IMG/VR virus record: IMGVR_UViG_3300028394_000050
Coordinates: 1 to 64,000 of that record
DNA: 64,000 bases
Source of the DNA: a virus
Strand: one strand, 5' to 3'
Shown one piece after another: positions 19,901-28,241 of this stretch (position 1 is its first letter; each line of letters opens with the position of its first letter). The notes below the pieces were generated by a model, which ran no database searches, was not told the origin of the DNA, and saw only the letters and a list, made by a program, of their open reading frames with translations. A program made the position numbers and the translations under genes.

Positions 19901-20483
19901 AATGGTCTCGCGCATACACGATGCCAGAATTGAATGTTGCTGCTAACCCATACCCTTCGGCTGGGTATGTTGCTGTTCCCACAATCGTATTAGCAGTAAG
20001 ACCGCTACCGTCTGTAGCGATTAGAATTTCGTTATTACCAAAATAACGTGTTCCACCGCTTGCTGATTGATACTTAATGAATAGAGTTTTCGTGTGTGGT
20101 GTGTTAGCTTCTGAACCGTCATTTGTATTGACAACAAGAGCGGTAACGCCAGATGTTTGGCCTTGAATTGTTTTACCTACGAAATCAACTGGAGAAATAG
20201 CAGAACCTGTACTCGAACGGTCGCGAACACGAACATAATTATACATTACATCATAATTCATTTCAAAACCGTTAACGGTTGAACCTTCTCTAAAAATATG
20301 TTCAGCAAAACGATCAATCTGGTTTTGCAGGATCGTTTGCATTTGAGTCAGTTCACGGGCCTGAACTGCTAGTCCTGGACGAAAAAGGATTCTATGATAG
20401 TTCTTTGCCTCATCAAAATCATCGTAGAATGGATCTACGTTAAAGTTTGTTGAGAGCGTGACGGAATTTGCTTCTCCAGCCAT
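13959..20483 (-). CDS. Very large virion structural protein (DUF4815-like, 2174 aa)
   Basis: Largest gene of the window. The N-terminus (NFNVDPFYDDFDEAKNYHRI, then LFRPGLAVQARELTQMQTIL and NQIDRFAEHIFREGS) matches the conserved start of large structural proteins of T4-like cyanophages carrying DUF4815. The rest is beta-rich with repeated units of the kind GQTSGVTALVVNT, also seen in gp7-like and gp8 here. The C-terminal ~170 residues (RYITRRVSLADGQDAEDLRV, RFKYFAIKVVL) look like a separate domain. Position after gp8 suggests a baseplate-periphery or proximal fibre role, replacing T4 gp9/gp10; that is inference. Confidence 0.75.
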   Translation of the reverse strand: MAGEANSVTLSTNFNVDPFYDDFDEAKNYHRILFRPGLAVQARELTQMQTILQNQIDRFAEHIFREGSTVNGFEMNYDVMYNYVRVRDRSSTGSAISPVDFVGKTIQGQTSGVTALVVNTNDGSEANTPHTKTLFIKYQSASGGTRYFGNNEILIATDGSGLTANTIVGTATYPAEGYGLAATFNSGIVYARDHFIRVPAQTLILDKYGRRPSVRVGFDITESIVTEVDDSTLLDPASGSYNYAAPGAARLKLEVSLKKLDLDAAISNTFVELMQVKDGIVQSISNRTQYSQIRDYMAQRTSDESGDYIVSGHSLSVKEHLKSGNNQGIYTAAEGGLSTKLCVIVAPGKSYVKGYDNQTIVSSRVNLKKATDTASVSDAKALVDYGNYLLVDNVVGKWNLDAQSLVNLKNDQSNAVSTLAYSTTWPTGGAKGTTIGTARVKGLEYYTGTPGAPDAVYKLYITDVKMTAPYTFPQVKGVAYSANTPGKADVRYASANTQDAATDISVFRLPTIATKTLRNTSGVINNDFTFYKTYSQTTDTSGVAAINTGDDNQTFDGGGSVLSQSGRRTDFHAVVTSAANTVAAGSVSITSGGNTVTGTAGSAFTTKINKGDVLHIGLAGDLIVSAVNSDTSLNVLGTAGATVVSGKYYKKFISGQVVDLGGYGGDGARTVTISSSPSRIATIDLNETFNTTGAPLSIIAKVNQIDGQEAAKSVIRSRLVQINVGMGGGTSYVANTTGPWSLGLSDGFKLVSVRKVTGGAPASFTTTTSGTNVTNDFVLDTGMRDNYYDHARLVKKSTSSLSLLNNDRLLVTLDHFTHSHSSGVGFFSINSYPVDDSLAGSDTSKIYTYEIPIFTSPTSGVSFDLRDSLDIRPRIADTANSVTALTGISKNPLTSTTFYNPTGCLKYSPTGEDFTTDADYYLKRTDTVAISKTGQIDIIHGAPAARPSAPAVPEDMMAIATIQLAPYPSLPNEIGRRINRADLTNVIRKIRNERYTMRDIGTMRDRIDRLEYYTSLNLLEKNSKDLLIPDVNGNDRFKNGILVDPFKGYAIANPYDNDSKWTVDTEKGEMRPLSSVQEVVPVYSANSVNVVRTNVTPAGVSRDQTITISDYDARVATIGSTVTSGAITGVIRNAVGNFATDSTKIYLEQCTGNFTSGGTCSLYIPTLTPNFNITAVATTTPGDLVTLPYTHKILVEQPWATTTRNCTGTAYNWMGTLTLTPDSDYWCDTTTRPDVNISLDMNTDNWLYIAGAWPTSYDAWKTTFIGQPVLSSQREIDNGTINVPQADGSTNIVQNFTTESIFTSPTIETRSYNKLKASIIESKEVVGNYVKDVNVQPFMRSRMILFKIDGMKASSRIYGFFDGIDVNAYITPLTAAEYARGGNGKVGVGIALYTPLTYAEGAALVTNSDSIAYGIFRLPSDTRLRFHTGTKRMRFVDNPTNSTTFGQFTTSAEADYSAEGLMAGISDLTLSTKKAIIAQQFLTESKNAEFNSSSLVGGQRVVGVISAPAVDSGDAGDGGPVWTLNPGDGAPAPQQDGNCGSANDPIAQTMLISALLTNRIHSSGMYLTKIDLFFATKDATLPFTFELREVDPGTGYITSRVVPFSRVVIPSADVNISSDGSAATPIYFPSPVYVGEDKEYAIVIIPAAANPNYNAFTAVLGQPDLRYGVKITQQPAAGFLFTSANQSTWVPVENEDLKFVAYHAVFDTTVYGDIILKNESRDYLTVANTTGAFNRIGEPVFGEVHLDGKFTNTATITVGNTSYTGTHFAHGLTSNAYGTITYWSTTGIRVRGVPTGRMFKGGETIKIRTTSPTTGTIIGANTSGRFKSATYPSGRVTYYDIVNYANTKLHIANTSYANSGPANNQNRMFTRNMTIVGQTNGYSARIVSVDNLTADKVNLITNLIQPSNTSVYGYTKFATSTSARDTAYVRALLNDDTAFDAPRYVLSRSNESNTSSSSASMAVNKSAEIIYRLNSRNTVASPAIDLSRIAVVTTNNLISSNAEIGSSEDWVKSGGNSKSRYITRRVSLADGQDAEDLRVYLSGYQPSGAQIFVYAKILSGDDSDLFSDTRWVPMERDDSQGFTLTTAYSSSVNRDDFIEFVYNIPDFPTTAIADTSGRAINQYGANTSTGIVEYRNSGKVRFQRFKYFAIKVVLVGSSSNPPRVRELRAIALQR

Positions 20484-20495
20484 GATACCTTCCGA

Positions 20496-22088
20496 TTAAA
20501 ATTTGAGTACTATCTTAATATTTTCTGTTTGATCGCCGGCGCGTTCGACCTTTTCTCTATACTCAGTATATAGTATGAAACCGGTGTTGCGTTTCATAGC
20601 CGGATCAATACGAGATGATACCAAAGCTGTCACGCCTGTTGTGGCCCCAACAATAGTTTCGCCGGTCAAAAATGATTGCCCAGTACCGTTTGTTGTTTCA
20701 CGAATAACACGGACAATGCCAGATGTTCTTGTTGAATTTGAATTTGCGAAATACACATTTCTTGCGGTTGCGCCTGTTGTTAGTCCAGTAATTACTTCGT
20801 CAGCTCGAAAATCACCGCTAACATTTGTTACGTTAATTCTGGTACACTGGTCGATAACTGACGCATTTGCTACTAAACCACCAGCCAAAAGCGGGTCACG
20901 AAGAAGTCCAATAATTCGGAAATCGTTGTTCGATGTAAATGTGTTAGCTTCCGAACCTACAAGATTTACGTTAATCATAATATTGTAACCACGAAGCTCA
21001 TCAACTGGATCGGACCCATGCCCACCTACTGGCGGTATGATAACATAAGCATTTGCGCCAGAACCATATGATGGATTACGTTTGAATACAACATTAGCTT
21101 GTGTATAACCTGACCCTGGCGCAATTACAGTAACGCTTCGAACGATGCCACCTAAAGCATTCGACACATACGCGGATGCGCGTGTGGATACCGAAGAACC
21201 ACTATCACCACGAATAATTACGCGAGGAGAGATATAATATTCACTTGTGGTGTCGGGTAGAGTTGTAAACGCATTATTCACTGTTAGTTTTCTAGTTGCA
21301 CCCATATAATCAGTGATGGATCTAATTTGCCCAGAACCAGTTCCTGCTTTAATAAAAATAGCTGAATCTGTATATGCGGCGTCCACAGCAAGAGCATTAC
21401 TTTTTAATGTCATAACAGTTGAATTGGTAACAGATGCAAATGTGTTTGACGTTACAAGGTAACCACTTCCTGTGTTACTAACAATAATATTATTGATAGA
21501 TCCTTCAACGGCATTATCCTGTACTGTCCACTGGGAACTATTATCGTTAGACAATAATGTTTTTACTGGCATATAATCATGTGTAAGAAAGTTCAGTGCT
21601 TCACCAGCAGAAATGGTGTACATGTATTTCCAACGATAACCATCTGATGTTGAAATAATGGATGTCCCTGTCCCTGTTGGTTTAACCGTAGAGGCAGCAT
21701 ATCCATTATTGTCGATGACCTTGTACACGTTATTTTCATTTGTAAGTGCGTAATAGTTATGCTCTTGAATAGAATGATTTACATAAGTTTGCAAATTTTC
21801 CTTATCATCCCACTCATCATAAACCGTACCAGATGTCCAATCATAACGAGGTACTACATGAGAAACCTGTGATGCATATATGCGTTTAACCGACATCATA
21901 TCACGCCACTGATTGTAGTAAGTTTCTTGATATGTATCTACTGGTTCCGGTGGATCAACCTCATTAACCCATTCATAGCTCTTCGCGATAAAGAAATAAT
22001 ATCGCGAAGGCGTAGTTTCGCTAAACGATTCAGCAAACTGCATCGCATTGTGAATACGAAAATGAGAAGTGATTAATCCACCAGCCAT
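20496..22088 (-). CDS. 8: Baseplate wedge protein gp8
   Basis: Matches T4 gp8 at both ends: ITSHFRIHNAMQFAESFS near the start (T4 TSKFRTEKMLNFYNS), SHVVPRYDWTSGTVYDEWDD (T4 AVIPRRDWGDTRYPDPY), GYRWKYMYTI (T4 GYVWEYLFEI), and a C-terminal QTENIKIVLKF (T4 QTEEINILFTF). At 530 residues it is longer than T4 gp8 (334) through inserted GxTSGATA-type beta segments in the middle. Lies between the 189-aa and 2174-aa structural genes. Confidence 0.88.
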   Translation of the reverse strand: MAGGLITSHFRIHNAMQFAESFSETTPSRYYFFIAKSYEWVNEVDPPEPVDTYQETYYNQWRDMMSVKRIYASQVSHVVPRYDWTSGTVYDEWDDKENLQTYVNHSIQEHNYYALTNENNVYKVIDNNGYAASTVKPTGTGTSIISTSDGYRWKYMYTISAGEALNFLTHDYMPVKTLLSNDNSSQWTVQDNAVEGSINNIIVSNTGSGYLVTSNTFASVTNSTVMTLKSNALAVDAAYTDSAIFIKAGTGSGQIRSITDYMGATRKLTVNNAFTTLPDTTSEYYISPRVIIRGDSGSSVSTRASAYVSNALGGIVRSVTVIAPGSGYTQANVVFKRNPSYGSGANAYVIIPPVGGHGSDPVDELRGYNIMINVNLVGSEANTFTSNNDFRIIGLLRDPLLAGGLVANASVIDQCTRINVTNVSGDFRADEVITGLTTGATARNVYFANSNSTRTSGIVRVIRETTNGTGQSFLTGETIVGATTGVTALVSSRIDPAMKRNTGFILYTEYREKVERAGDQTENIKIVLKF

Positions 22089-22094
22089 ATTAGC

Positions 22095-22664
22095 TTACGC
22101 GCTCGCTGTGTAGGTTACGTTTACAGTGTCGCCGCTTGATACGACCTTATCGCCACCAGTGAATAAACCAGCAGAGTAAAGAACGCCAGTTGTGCCATCC
22201 TTGGTTGATACTGAATTCAAGAATGCGCCCTTGACAGTACCAGAAGAAGTGATTGAGAACGAAACCGCAGCGGATGTAGCCTTAGCCCCGGCAGATGCGG
22301 CAGACCAAGCTGGAGTTGGGCGAGTAGCCTGTGAATATGTTGGGTTATAGGTAGCGCCAGCTTCCAACCAACCTGTGTGAGATGACATTGTGTCACCAGC
22401 AGCTACGGCTGTGTAAGATGTGGAGCTAATGAGACCCATATACCAAGCAGCGGTATAAGCAGAACCGGCTAGATACTTGTCTAGAAGGTCATTCTTACCA
22501 ACAGTGGTTACAAGATTTGAGAACTCATCGGCCCACTTTACAACACCATTTTCATCAACGCAGGACACTGTGTAATAACCAGAAACTGTTAGTCCTTCAC
22601 CTACACCAGCACCACGGATAACCGAAGCGTCAGCCATAGTATTTGGTTCAACTTTATTTTCCAT
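22095..22664 (-). CDS. Conserved phage structural protein, 189 aa
   Basis: Segments [40 protein letters not shown] and [19 protein letters not shown] resemble small structural or decoration proteins found in many unrelated phages. The C-terminal half is Ser/Thr/Ala-rich beta sequence. It has its own exact TATAAATA late promoter (22721-22728) and a GGAGAG ribosome site, suggesting high expression compared with the flanking baseplate genes. It interrupts the usual gp7-gp8 order. Function not known. Confidence 0.65.
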   Translation of the reverse strand: MENKVEPNTMADASVIRGAGVGEGLTVSGYYTVSCVDENGVVKWADEFSNLVTTVGKNDLLDKYLAGSAYTAAWYMGLISSTSYTAVAAGDTMSSHTGWLEAGATYNPTYSQATRPTPAWSAASAGAKATSAAVSFSITSSGTVKGAFLNSVSTKDGTTGVLYSAGLFTGGDKVVSSGDTVNVTYTASA

Positions 22665-22720
22665 TTTTCTCTCCTCTATGGATTGATTTTAAATAATCTA
22701 ACTACGACTATTTAGCTTGC

Positions 22721-22728
22721 TATTTATA
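22721..22728 (-). promoter_or_regulatory. Late promoter for the 189-aa structural gene
   Basis: Exact TATAAATA on the minus strand in the 67-base gap between the gp7-like gene and the 189-aa gene. About 57 bases upstream of ATG 22664, with GGAGAG next to the start. Confidence 0.7.
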
Positions 22729-22731
22729 AGA

Positions 22732-25700
22732 TTACCCTACGCTATAAGCAAATGTTGCGTTTGAACTGATTGGTAGGTAGTTTGTGCGAAGCGACAAGAA
22801 CGTATTCGAGAAGATCGCATTGACTTGATAAACCGTAGTGCTTCCGCTGCCAACAGTAGCAACGATAACGCTTGTTCCGTTTCCACTGACTTGAATTGTG
22901 CCAGTGTTTGCACGGAGAGCGTTGTTTGCAAACCACGGTGTGCCTTTCGCAATACGAACCAATCTTGGTTTGTCGTCGAACATCGAAATCGTAATCGCGT
23001 CGTATACGCTTGTTGGCACTGATTCGTATAGAGAAACGATACTGTTGGCGTATTGAACAGTGACATATCTTCCTGATACGAGAAGGAATTTCTCAGCCGC
23101 TTGTGTTGTATTAAGAGCGATATTTGCAGTACCTGCGCCTGGATATGTAGCAATCGCAACCTGAGTATTATTTGCGGTAGCTGCTTCAGTGCGCGCGGCT
23201 GGGTATGTACCGATAGCAACTGGAGTATCTGTAACGGCTGTGTTAGCTGTACCAGCAGCTGGGTATGTACCAATAGCAGTTTCTGTGGTTGTCGCTGTGA
23301 CGTTAGCAGTGCCTGCACCTGGGTATGTAGCAATCGCAACAGGTACGCCATTAGCATTTGCGACATTCGATATACCAACTTCTTTCGACACATACGCAGC
23401 GGTAATTTCTGCTGGTGTTATTGAAGAAGATGTTATGCTGCCATTGCTAACCATCGTACCAGTGAAGCTATCCAATGCCGTAACTGGCTCATTATCTCTT
23501 ACGTTTTGGATATTTGAGTTTGACTCAACAAGAGTGAATGGCATTGTGGCTGCTGAGCGCATATTGTATGTACCAAACATCTTTGTTCCAGCAGGGTGCA
23601 CAAGATTTTTGATAATATCACGATACTTATCGACAAGCTCAGTAACACGAACAACATAAGAGAATTCCTGGTAATAATAGTTATCCTGAAGTCTATTGTT
23701 CCAACTTAGGAAACCTTTAGTATCTGTGTATCGTCCAGGAAGTTTTGTGATGCCAGAAACTTGAGGTGTACCGGAAGCATTGAATGTTGTCTTTGTTTTG
23801 CGCCACGTGGTGCCAAGATTGCCTGGCGTAGATTCGATGATGACACTATTACCTTGTGTTACGTTTTGAATCGTAGCAAGTTCGTTTCTATTGAAGTTGG
23901 CACCACCAGCGGTAATGTCGATGCTTACGATAGCACCTGGTGCATTATCAATACCAATAACAGCATTACGTCCAAGGAATCCACCATTACCATCTTCGAT
24001 ATTCAATACGGATGTAGTATCGTCAGTAATCGTAATCGTAGGTAGTGTTTTATAATCATATCCAGTGCTAATGATAGCAATCGAATTGATCGAATATGTC
24101 CCTGTTGTCGAGAACGCAAATGCCGAAGCCAATGTAGAATTTACGTTAGCGGCAGCCAAGCGAATATATGCATCGGCCCCTGGTGATGTTTGATTATTTA
24201 AAGGTCTAAATGCCGATACAAATGATGTGTCGCTCAATACAGAATGAACGCGCAATGTATTAGCTTGCCCAGCAACTCGAACCAACAAATCATTTGAAAG
24301 CTGCGATTGAAATGTGGTGCCGATACCAGAAATTGTATTTGACGTGGTGCTAAAAATTAGTTTACCAGATAATTTTGACGATACTGTCGCCGTATTGGCT
24401 CCAGTAGATACGAAATAATTTGGAGTACCAATCATAACCAAAGCCATAGGCGCAATAGCATCACTATTGATTGCTGTACTTACAGCCGTCTGTGTCCATG
24501 AATTGATTCTTATAGCGAGTCCAACACCAGATCCGCCAGATGTTGTTATGACGGTGTGATCTTTTGTGTACCCAGCCCCACCATTAAGTAACGTAACTTG
24601 CACTGCGCTTTTATTGCTAACTTCGGTCACGATTCCGTACGCTGGTTCGGAAGAAGAAGCGCCGGTTATTTCAACCACGTCACCTTTTTCGTGATACGAC
24701 CCACCAGACGAGTGAAATGCACCACCTTGTAAAACATCAATACCAGTCAAAGCACCTAGCTGGTTATTGATTGTAGCACGATTACCATATTCATCTTGTA
24801 CGATTTCACCGTCAGAAAATGTTCCAACAACGCCTTGAATTGTTAAATCATATACCAAGATGCCTGATGCTTCTAGTGTCTGTGTATTTTCTACACGCGC
24901 GGTTGCGCCAGATGTTAGTCCGGTAATGATGTTACCAGCCATGCTTGTTGGTATAGTGTTATATGGTGTACCAACACGAATGATGGTTTCTTTTACCCAA
25001 CGCCCATCAGACGCACGAAGAACATCTTGACCAGGGTAGTACAGGTCAATTTCTTTGTTGAACATAGCACGGAAGATAGCACGGAAAGAATCGTCCGAAC
25101 CACGACTTCTGTAAAATTCTCTAATATACTTTGTCATCAAACGCTGATCGGCCGCAACATATTTTGGTATGTTTGGCATAAATTCGCGTCTAAAATATTC
25201 AACAAACATATCTAATGAACGATCAATGTCTTGATTATCTGGTAACCCACGAATGGCATCAATAGGCATACCAGTCTGTTCAGCAAACTGATGATATCCT
25301 TTGAGAAATGCGACAAACTGAGGTCCTTCTTCACGAATGAATCCTGGGAATTGCATTTCAATTTTTGGTGATATCTTACGATAAATTTCCTCGGCACCAG
25401 ATACAACATGTTTTTCGTAAAATGGTTCATCTCTAAGTGTTACGGATTCTACGATAGAAACTGGTGTAACGCGAATAAACGTATCGGTTGCAGATACTGG
25501 TGAAGTAATAATAGCCGAAAATACTACATTTGCTCTTTGAGTTGCAGCCGCGGTTATAGTTTCAACAATATTTGATATAGAAGCAGGGGTATCGGTAATA
25601 GATACACTTTCGGCCATAGCCGCGGCACCAGTATATCGCATAAATGTGGTATTGTTTGCGCGAGCAGATTCTGAAATTGAAAGCGACCAGACAGGGCCAC

Positions 25701-25815
25701 CAACAATTTCTGAAACGGCCACATTCGCTGTGATCGCAGCGCCAGCACCCCATTGAAGAACCGGGTCTGCGGTAACTGCGGTAAATTCTACAATACCTAC
25801 TGCAAATGTTGCCAT
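22732..25815 (-). CDS. 7: Baseplate wedge protein, gp7-like (1027 aa)
   Basis: Length is close to T4 gp7 (1032) and the position between gp6 and gp8 fits. The central-N part contains FVAFLKGYHQFAEQTGMPID, DMFVEYFRREFMPNIPKY, LMTKYIREFYRSRGSDDSFR and FNKEIDLYYPGQDVLRASDG, a region recurring in large baseplate proteins of T4-like cyanophages. The first ~130 residues are beta-rich and unusual. Near the C-terminus four tandem units of about 20 residues built on VAIATYPGAGTAN occur. The gp7 assignment rests on position and size more than on recognised T4 residues. Confidence 0.62.
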   Translation of the reverse strand: MATFAVGIVEFTAVTADPVLQWGAGAAITANVAVSEIVGGPVWSLSISESARANNTTFMRYTGAAAMAESVSITDTPASISNIVETITAAATQRANVVFSAIITSPVSATDTFIRVTPVSIVESVTLRDEPFYEKHVVSGAEEIYRKISPKIEMQFPGFIREEGPQFVAFLKGYHQFAEQTGMPIDAIRGLPDNQDIDRSLDMFVEYFRREFMPNIPKYVAADQRLMTKYIREFYRSRGSDDSFRAIFRAMFNKEIDLYYPGQDVLRASDGRWVKETIIRVGTPYNTIPTSMAGNIITGLTSGATARVENTQTLEASGILVYDLTIQGVVGTFSDGEIVQDEYGNRATINNQLGALTGIDVLQGGAFHSSGGSYHEKGDVVEITGASSSEPAYGIVTEVSNKSAVQVTLLNGGAGYTKDHTVITTSGGSGVGLAIRINSWTQTAVSTAINSDAIAPMALVMIGTPNYFVSTGANTATVSSKLSGKLIFSTTSNTISGIGTTFQSQLSNDLLVRVAGQANTLRVHSVLSDTSFVSAFRPLNNQTSPGADAYIRLAAANVNSTLASAFAFSTTGTYSINSIAIISTGYDYKTLPTITITDDTTSVLNIEDGNGGFLGRNAVIGIDNAPGAIVSIDITAGGANFNRNELATIQNVTQGNSVIIESTPGNLGTTWRKTKTTFNASGTPQVSGITKLPGRYTDTKGFLSWNNRLQDNYYYQEFSYVVRVTELVDKYRDIIKNLVHPAGTKMFGTYNMRSAATMPFTLVESNSNIQNVRDNEPVTALDSFTGTMVSNGSITSSSITPAEITAAYVSKEVGISNVANANGVPVAIATYPGAGTANVTATTTETAIGTYPAAGTANTAVTDTPVAIGTYPAARTEAATANNTQVAIATYPGAGTANIALNTTQAAEKFLLVSGRYVTVQYANSIVSLYESVPTSVYDAITISMFDDKPRLVRIAKGTPWFANNALRANTGTIQVSGNGTSVIVATVGSGSTTVYQVNAIFSNTFLSLRTNYLPISSNATFAYSVG
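23100..23360 (-). repeat. Four tandem ~60-bp repeats inside the gp7-like gene
   Basis: Units begin near 23139, 23199, 23259 and 23318 (plus-strand core gggtatgta then ccaatagcaac or gcaatcgcaac). They encode the repeated peptides AIATYPGAGTAN, AIGTYPAAGTAN, AIGTYPAARTEA and AIATYPGAGTAN. The unit is a multiple of three, so copy-number change would keep the frame. Confidence 0.75.
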
Positions 25816-27716
25816 TAGAAGTTATTTAACCTTCCGCCTGGAATTATAGATATTTGAGTTTGCCCAATAGTTTCCACGCTTGCAACGGATGATACCACAA
25901 TACCAGACAGATCGTCAATAACTTGAATTTTTGATTGTGCCATGAGTAAGATTTGATTCCGAATTGGCACAATATTTGTTGTTGTTGGAGAACACACTAT
26001 AGACATAGTGGACCCATCATATGCTTGTGGTAAGAAGGATGTAATCGTTACTATGCCATTTTCATAATCGACTGTTCCGGCGTTAACTGATAGATAATTA
26101 CGAGAAAGAATTTCTGCGCTATTATCAGTGCGATTTGGATAATAGATTTGAAGTGTACCATACCCATTGTCATCAAAGTAGCAATTTTCATACCCCTGAT
26201 ATGTAAATTTAGATGAAGTAACTGTACCCAAACTGATATTATCTGGTATGTTAGAAATATACCCACCTAGCCCTTGAATTGAATGATTGAAACGCAGCGT
26301 ATATGTGCTTGGCGTAGTCAAAGACGGGATGAACATTTTTTTTGTTTGGATGTTAGCATCCGATGTCATTATCGAATCATCAGCCGAGTCTATAGTTTCA
26401 AGAAATTTAGAAAAACGAAAGCGTTTACCAAATAGATTCAAACCAGTTGTCTCGTAAGATATAATTTTATTTGCAACACGCGATGCAATTTCACCTGGTG
26501 TTAATGTTGTGTTTCGGAAATCAGCACGAACAATGACGCTAGGTATGATATACAAATAAGTAGGGTCAACCATTTCAACGTCGATAGACTGTACGTTATA
26601 TTTTTTTAGATTGATCTTGATGGTATTTTTACGACTTGATGAAAAGATATTGCCTATTTTTGGTTTAGCACACACAAAAACTTTACCGTAGATAGGCGGA
26701 TAATTATCCTCACCACCCCAGGTACTAATCGCTTGAATATCTGGATTGTCGCGTAAAATAATACGCTCGTAATCGTTATTAATTACAGCTCGATTTTGTG
26801 TTTCGTATGAGAGAGGAGCATTGCGTCGAACCGACTCAATACCTTCAACTTCAGCGCCCCCGGAAGCACGTCCAACTGAGGCTATGTAAACACTGGCTTG
26901 TCCGTCAATTGTAGATCCAACCAATCTAAAATCGTTGGCGCCATTAGTCATTTCGCCATTGCATACGCGATACGAAATATTAACGACGCTTGAGTTTATT
27001 GGGTATGTACCAAACACACCATCTCCAAATGAAACTTTGTATTTGTATCCTTTGTCAGCTTCAACAAAATAAACTTTTGAGCTAGAATTAACAGTCAGAA
27101 TATCATCTGCGCGAACGTATGTTTGCGTATTCCCAGCTGTCGTTACCGATACGGTAATGCTTGATGTATCTACATTTTCATTCGGTAATACGAATGATGT
27201 GTTTGATGCTCGATTGAATAGATATCTATGGGTGAGCGGTTCGCCTTCTGTAATGTTTATATAACTGGCAAACCCACTTGTTGAATTTGCAGTGACCGTA
27301 TATGTTTGTGGTGTTACAAAAATATATGCTGTGCCGTTGATTGTTGTGGTAAATCGAGTATTTTTTGGTACAGTAATCGAACGAAATGTAGGTGTAGCCA
27401 CACTAGCCGTAAATATGATCTGAAGATTTGCAGTCGCGCCACGTGCGGATGATGGCAGATATCCAATTGCTTTGGCACGAGAAACAACACTATCGTAAAT
27501 CTGCGCGCTATCAAGAAAACCCTCAGCGGTAGCCATGTTAGCATAAAAAGCTTGATAGTAGGTATTATATGCAAGCAAATCCAATAGTGTGCCCATTGCT
27601 GAGTCTTGGAAGTCATAATCGGTAAATTCTGGCTTAGCTGCAAGAAAATTGCGTAGATTTGCGCGAATAGCGGTAAAATCTAACCCTGTTACGATGAGAT
27701 CGGTATTAGCAGCCAT
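25815..27716 (-). CDS. 6: Baseplate wedge protein gp6
   Basis: Main wedge component (baseplate J-like family). The N-terminus follows the family: LDFTAIRANLRNFLAAKPEF, TDYDFQDSAMGTLLDLLAYN, TYYQAFYANMATAEGFLDSA, then RAKAIGYLPSSARGATANL. The middle has GDGVFGTYP and RNAPLSYETQNRAVINNDYE (T4-like gp6 core). It has 633 residues against 660 in T4. Directly follows gp25, with overlapping stop and start. Confidence 0.92.
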   Translation of the reverse strand: MAANTDLIVTGLDFTAIRANLRNFLAAKPEFTDYDFQDSAMGTLLDLLAYNTYYQAFYANMATAEGFLDSAQIYDSVVSRAKAIGYLPSSARGATANLQIIFTASVATPTFRSITVPKNTRFTTTINGTAYIFVTPQTYTVTANSTSGFASYINITEGEPLTHRYLFNRASNTSFVLPNENVDTSSITVSVTTAGNTQTYVRADDILTVNSSSKVYFVEADKGYKYKVSFGDGVFGTYPINSSVVNISYRVCNGEMTNGANDFRLVGSTIDGQASVYIASVGRASGGAEVEGIESVRRNAPLSYETQNRAVINNDYERIILRDNPDIQAISTWGGEDNYPPIYGKVFVCAKPKIGNIFSSSRKNTIKINLKKYNVQSIDVEMVDPTYLYIIPSVIVRADFRNTTLTPGEIASRVANKIISYETTGLNLFGKRFRFSKFLETIDSADDSIMTSDANIQTKKMFIPSLTTPSTYTLRFNHSIQGLGGYISNIPDNISLGTVTSSKFTYQGYENCYFDDNGYGTLQIYYPNRTDNSAEILSRNYLSVNAGTVDYENGIVTITSFLPQAYDGSTMSIVCSPTTTNIVPIRNQILLMAQSKIQVIDDLSGIVVSSVASVETIGQTQISIIPGGRLNNF

Positions 27717-28144
27717 TAGTGGACCCTGTTAAGATTAATGTCTAGCGAAACGTCGCTCAATGAAGCAATTACTTTGAATCTAACGGTAACATTTAAACCA
27801 TTATAGTCAGGGTAAGGAATTACGGTTACGGTATCAATACCAAGATCGTTCATAATTTTAACACGAGGCTCATAATTTTTGAGCGTGGTGTTGATTCGCG
27901 TTTCCATATCGGATTGAATAAATGGCGAAAAGTTCTCAAAAAGTTTCGATCTAACGTCGCCCCCAAATTCTGGGCTAAACGGTCTCTCGTATTTGTTTGT
28001 TAGAACCAAATTCTTAACGGCCTGCTTAACAGCATCATCGTCTTTCTTTACCAGCAATTTTCCCGTGACAGGGTGCTTCTTAAAGGACAGATCAAAGTCC
28101 CTATAAGACGTTTTGGTAAGCGATGGTGGTAACTTTTTGACCAT
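27716..28144 (-). CDS. 25: Baseplate wedge protein gp25
   Basis: GPW/gp25 family. Contains AVKNLVLTNKYERPFSPEFG and the diagnostic DVRSKLFENFSPFIQSDMET (T4 DLSDQLFENMTPLTADTVER), then NYEPRVKIMNDLGIDTVTVI and YNGLNVTVRFKVI. It has 142 residues against 132 in T4. First gene of a gp25-6-7-8 unit. AATAAATA late motif and AAAGGA ribosome site lie upstream. Confidence 0.92.
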   Translation of the reverse strand: MVKKLPPSLTKTSYRDFDLSFKKHPVTGKLLVKKDDDAVKQAVKNLVLTNKYERPFSPEFGGDVRSKLFENFSPFIQSDMETRINTTLKNYEPRVKIMNDLGIDTVTVIPYPDYNGLNVTVRFKVIASLSDVSLDINLNRVH

Positions 28145-28165
28145 TAAGTTTTTTCCTTTATCTGT

Positions 28166-28173
28166 TATTTATT
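28166..28173 (-). promoter_or_regulatory. Late promoter motif for the gp25-6-7 unit
   Basis: AATAAATA on the minus strand, 22-29 bases upstream of ATG 28144, with AAAGGA between. Matches NATAAATA. Confidence 0.6.
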
Positions 28174-28185
28174 ACGAAAAAACTC

Positions 28186-28214
28186 TTGACATTTAGTTAT
28201 TTTTAAGGTATAAT
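28186..28214 (+). promoter_or_regulatory. Consensus sigma-70-type promoter facing plus, antisense to the hub operon
   Basis: TTGACA (28186-28191), a 17-base spacer, and TATAAT (28209-28214): a perfect host-type consensus. Both flanking genes are on the minus strand, so a transcript from about 28221 would run antisense into the 621-aa gene. No plus-strand gene starts nearby. Confidence 0.7.
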
Positions 28215-28241
28215 AAGGATGTTGTAACCGGTCAGATACTA

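Noticed and set aside
22737-23393. 218-codon minus-strand frame inside the gp7-like gene
   Set aside because: Out-of-frame shadow of the tandem-repeat region; repeats keep several frames open.
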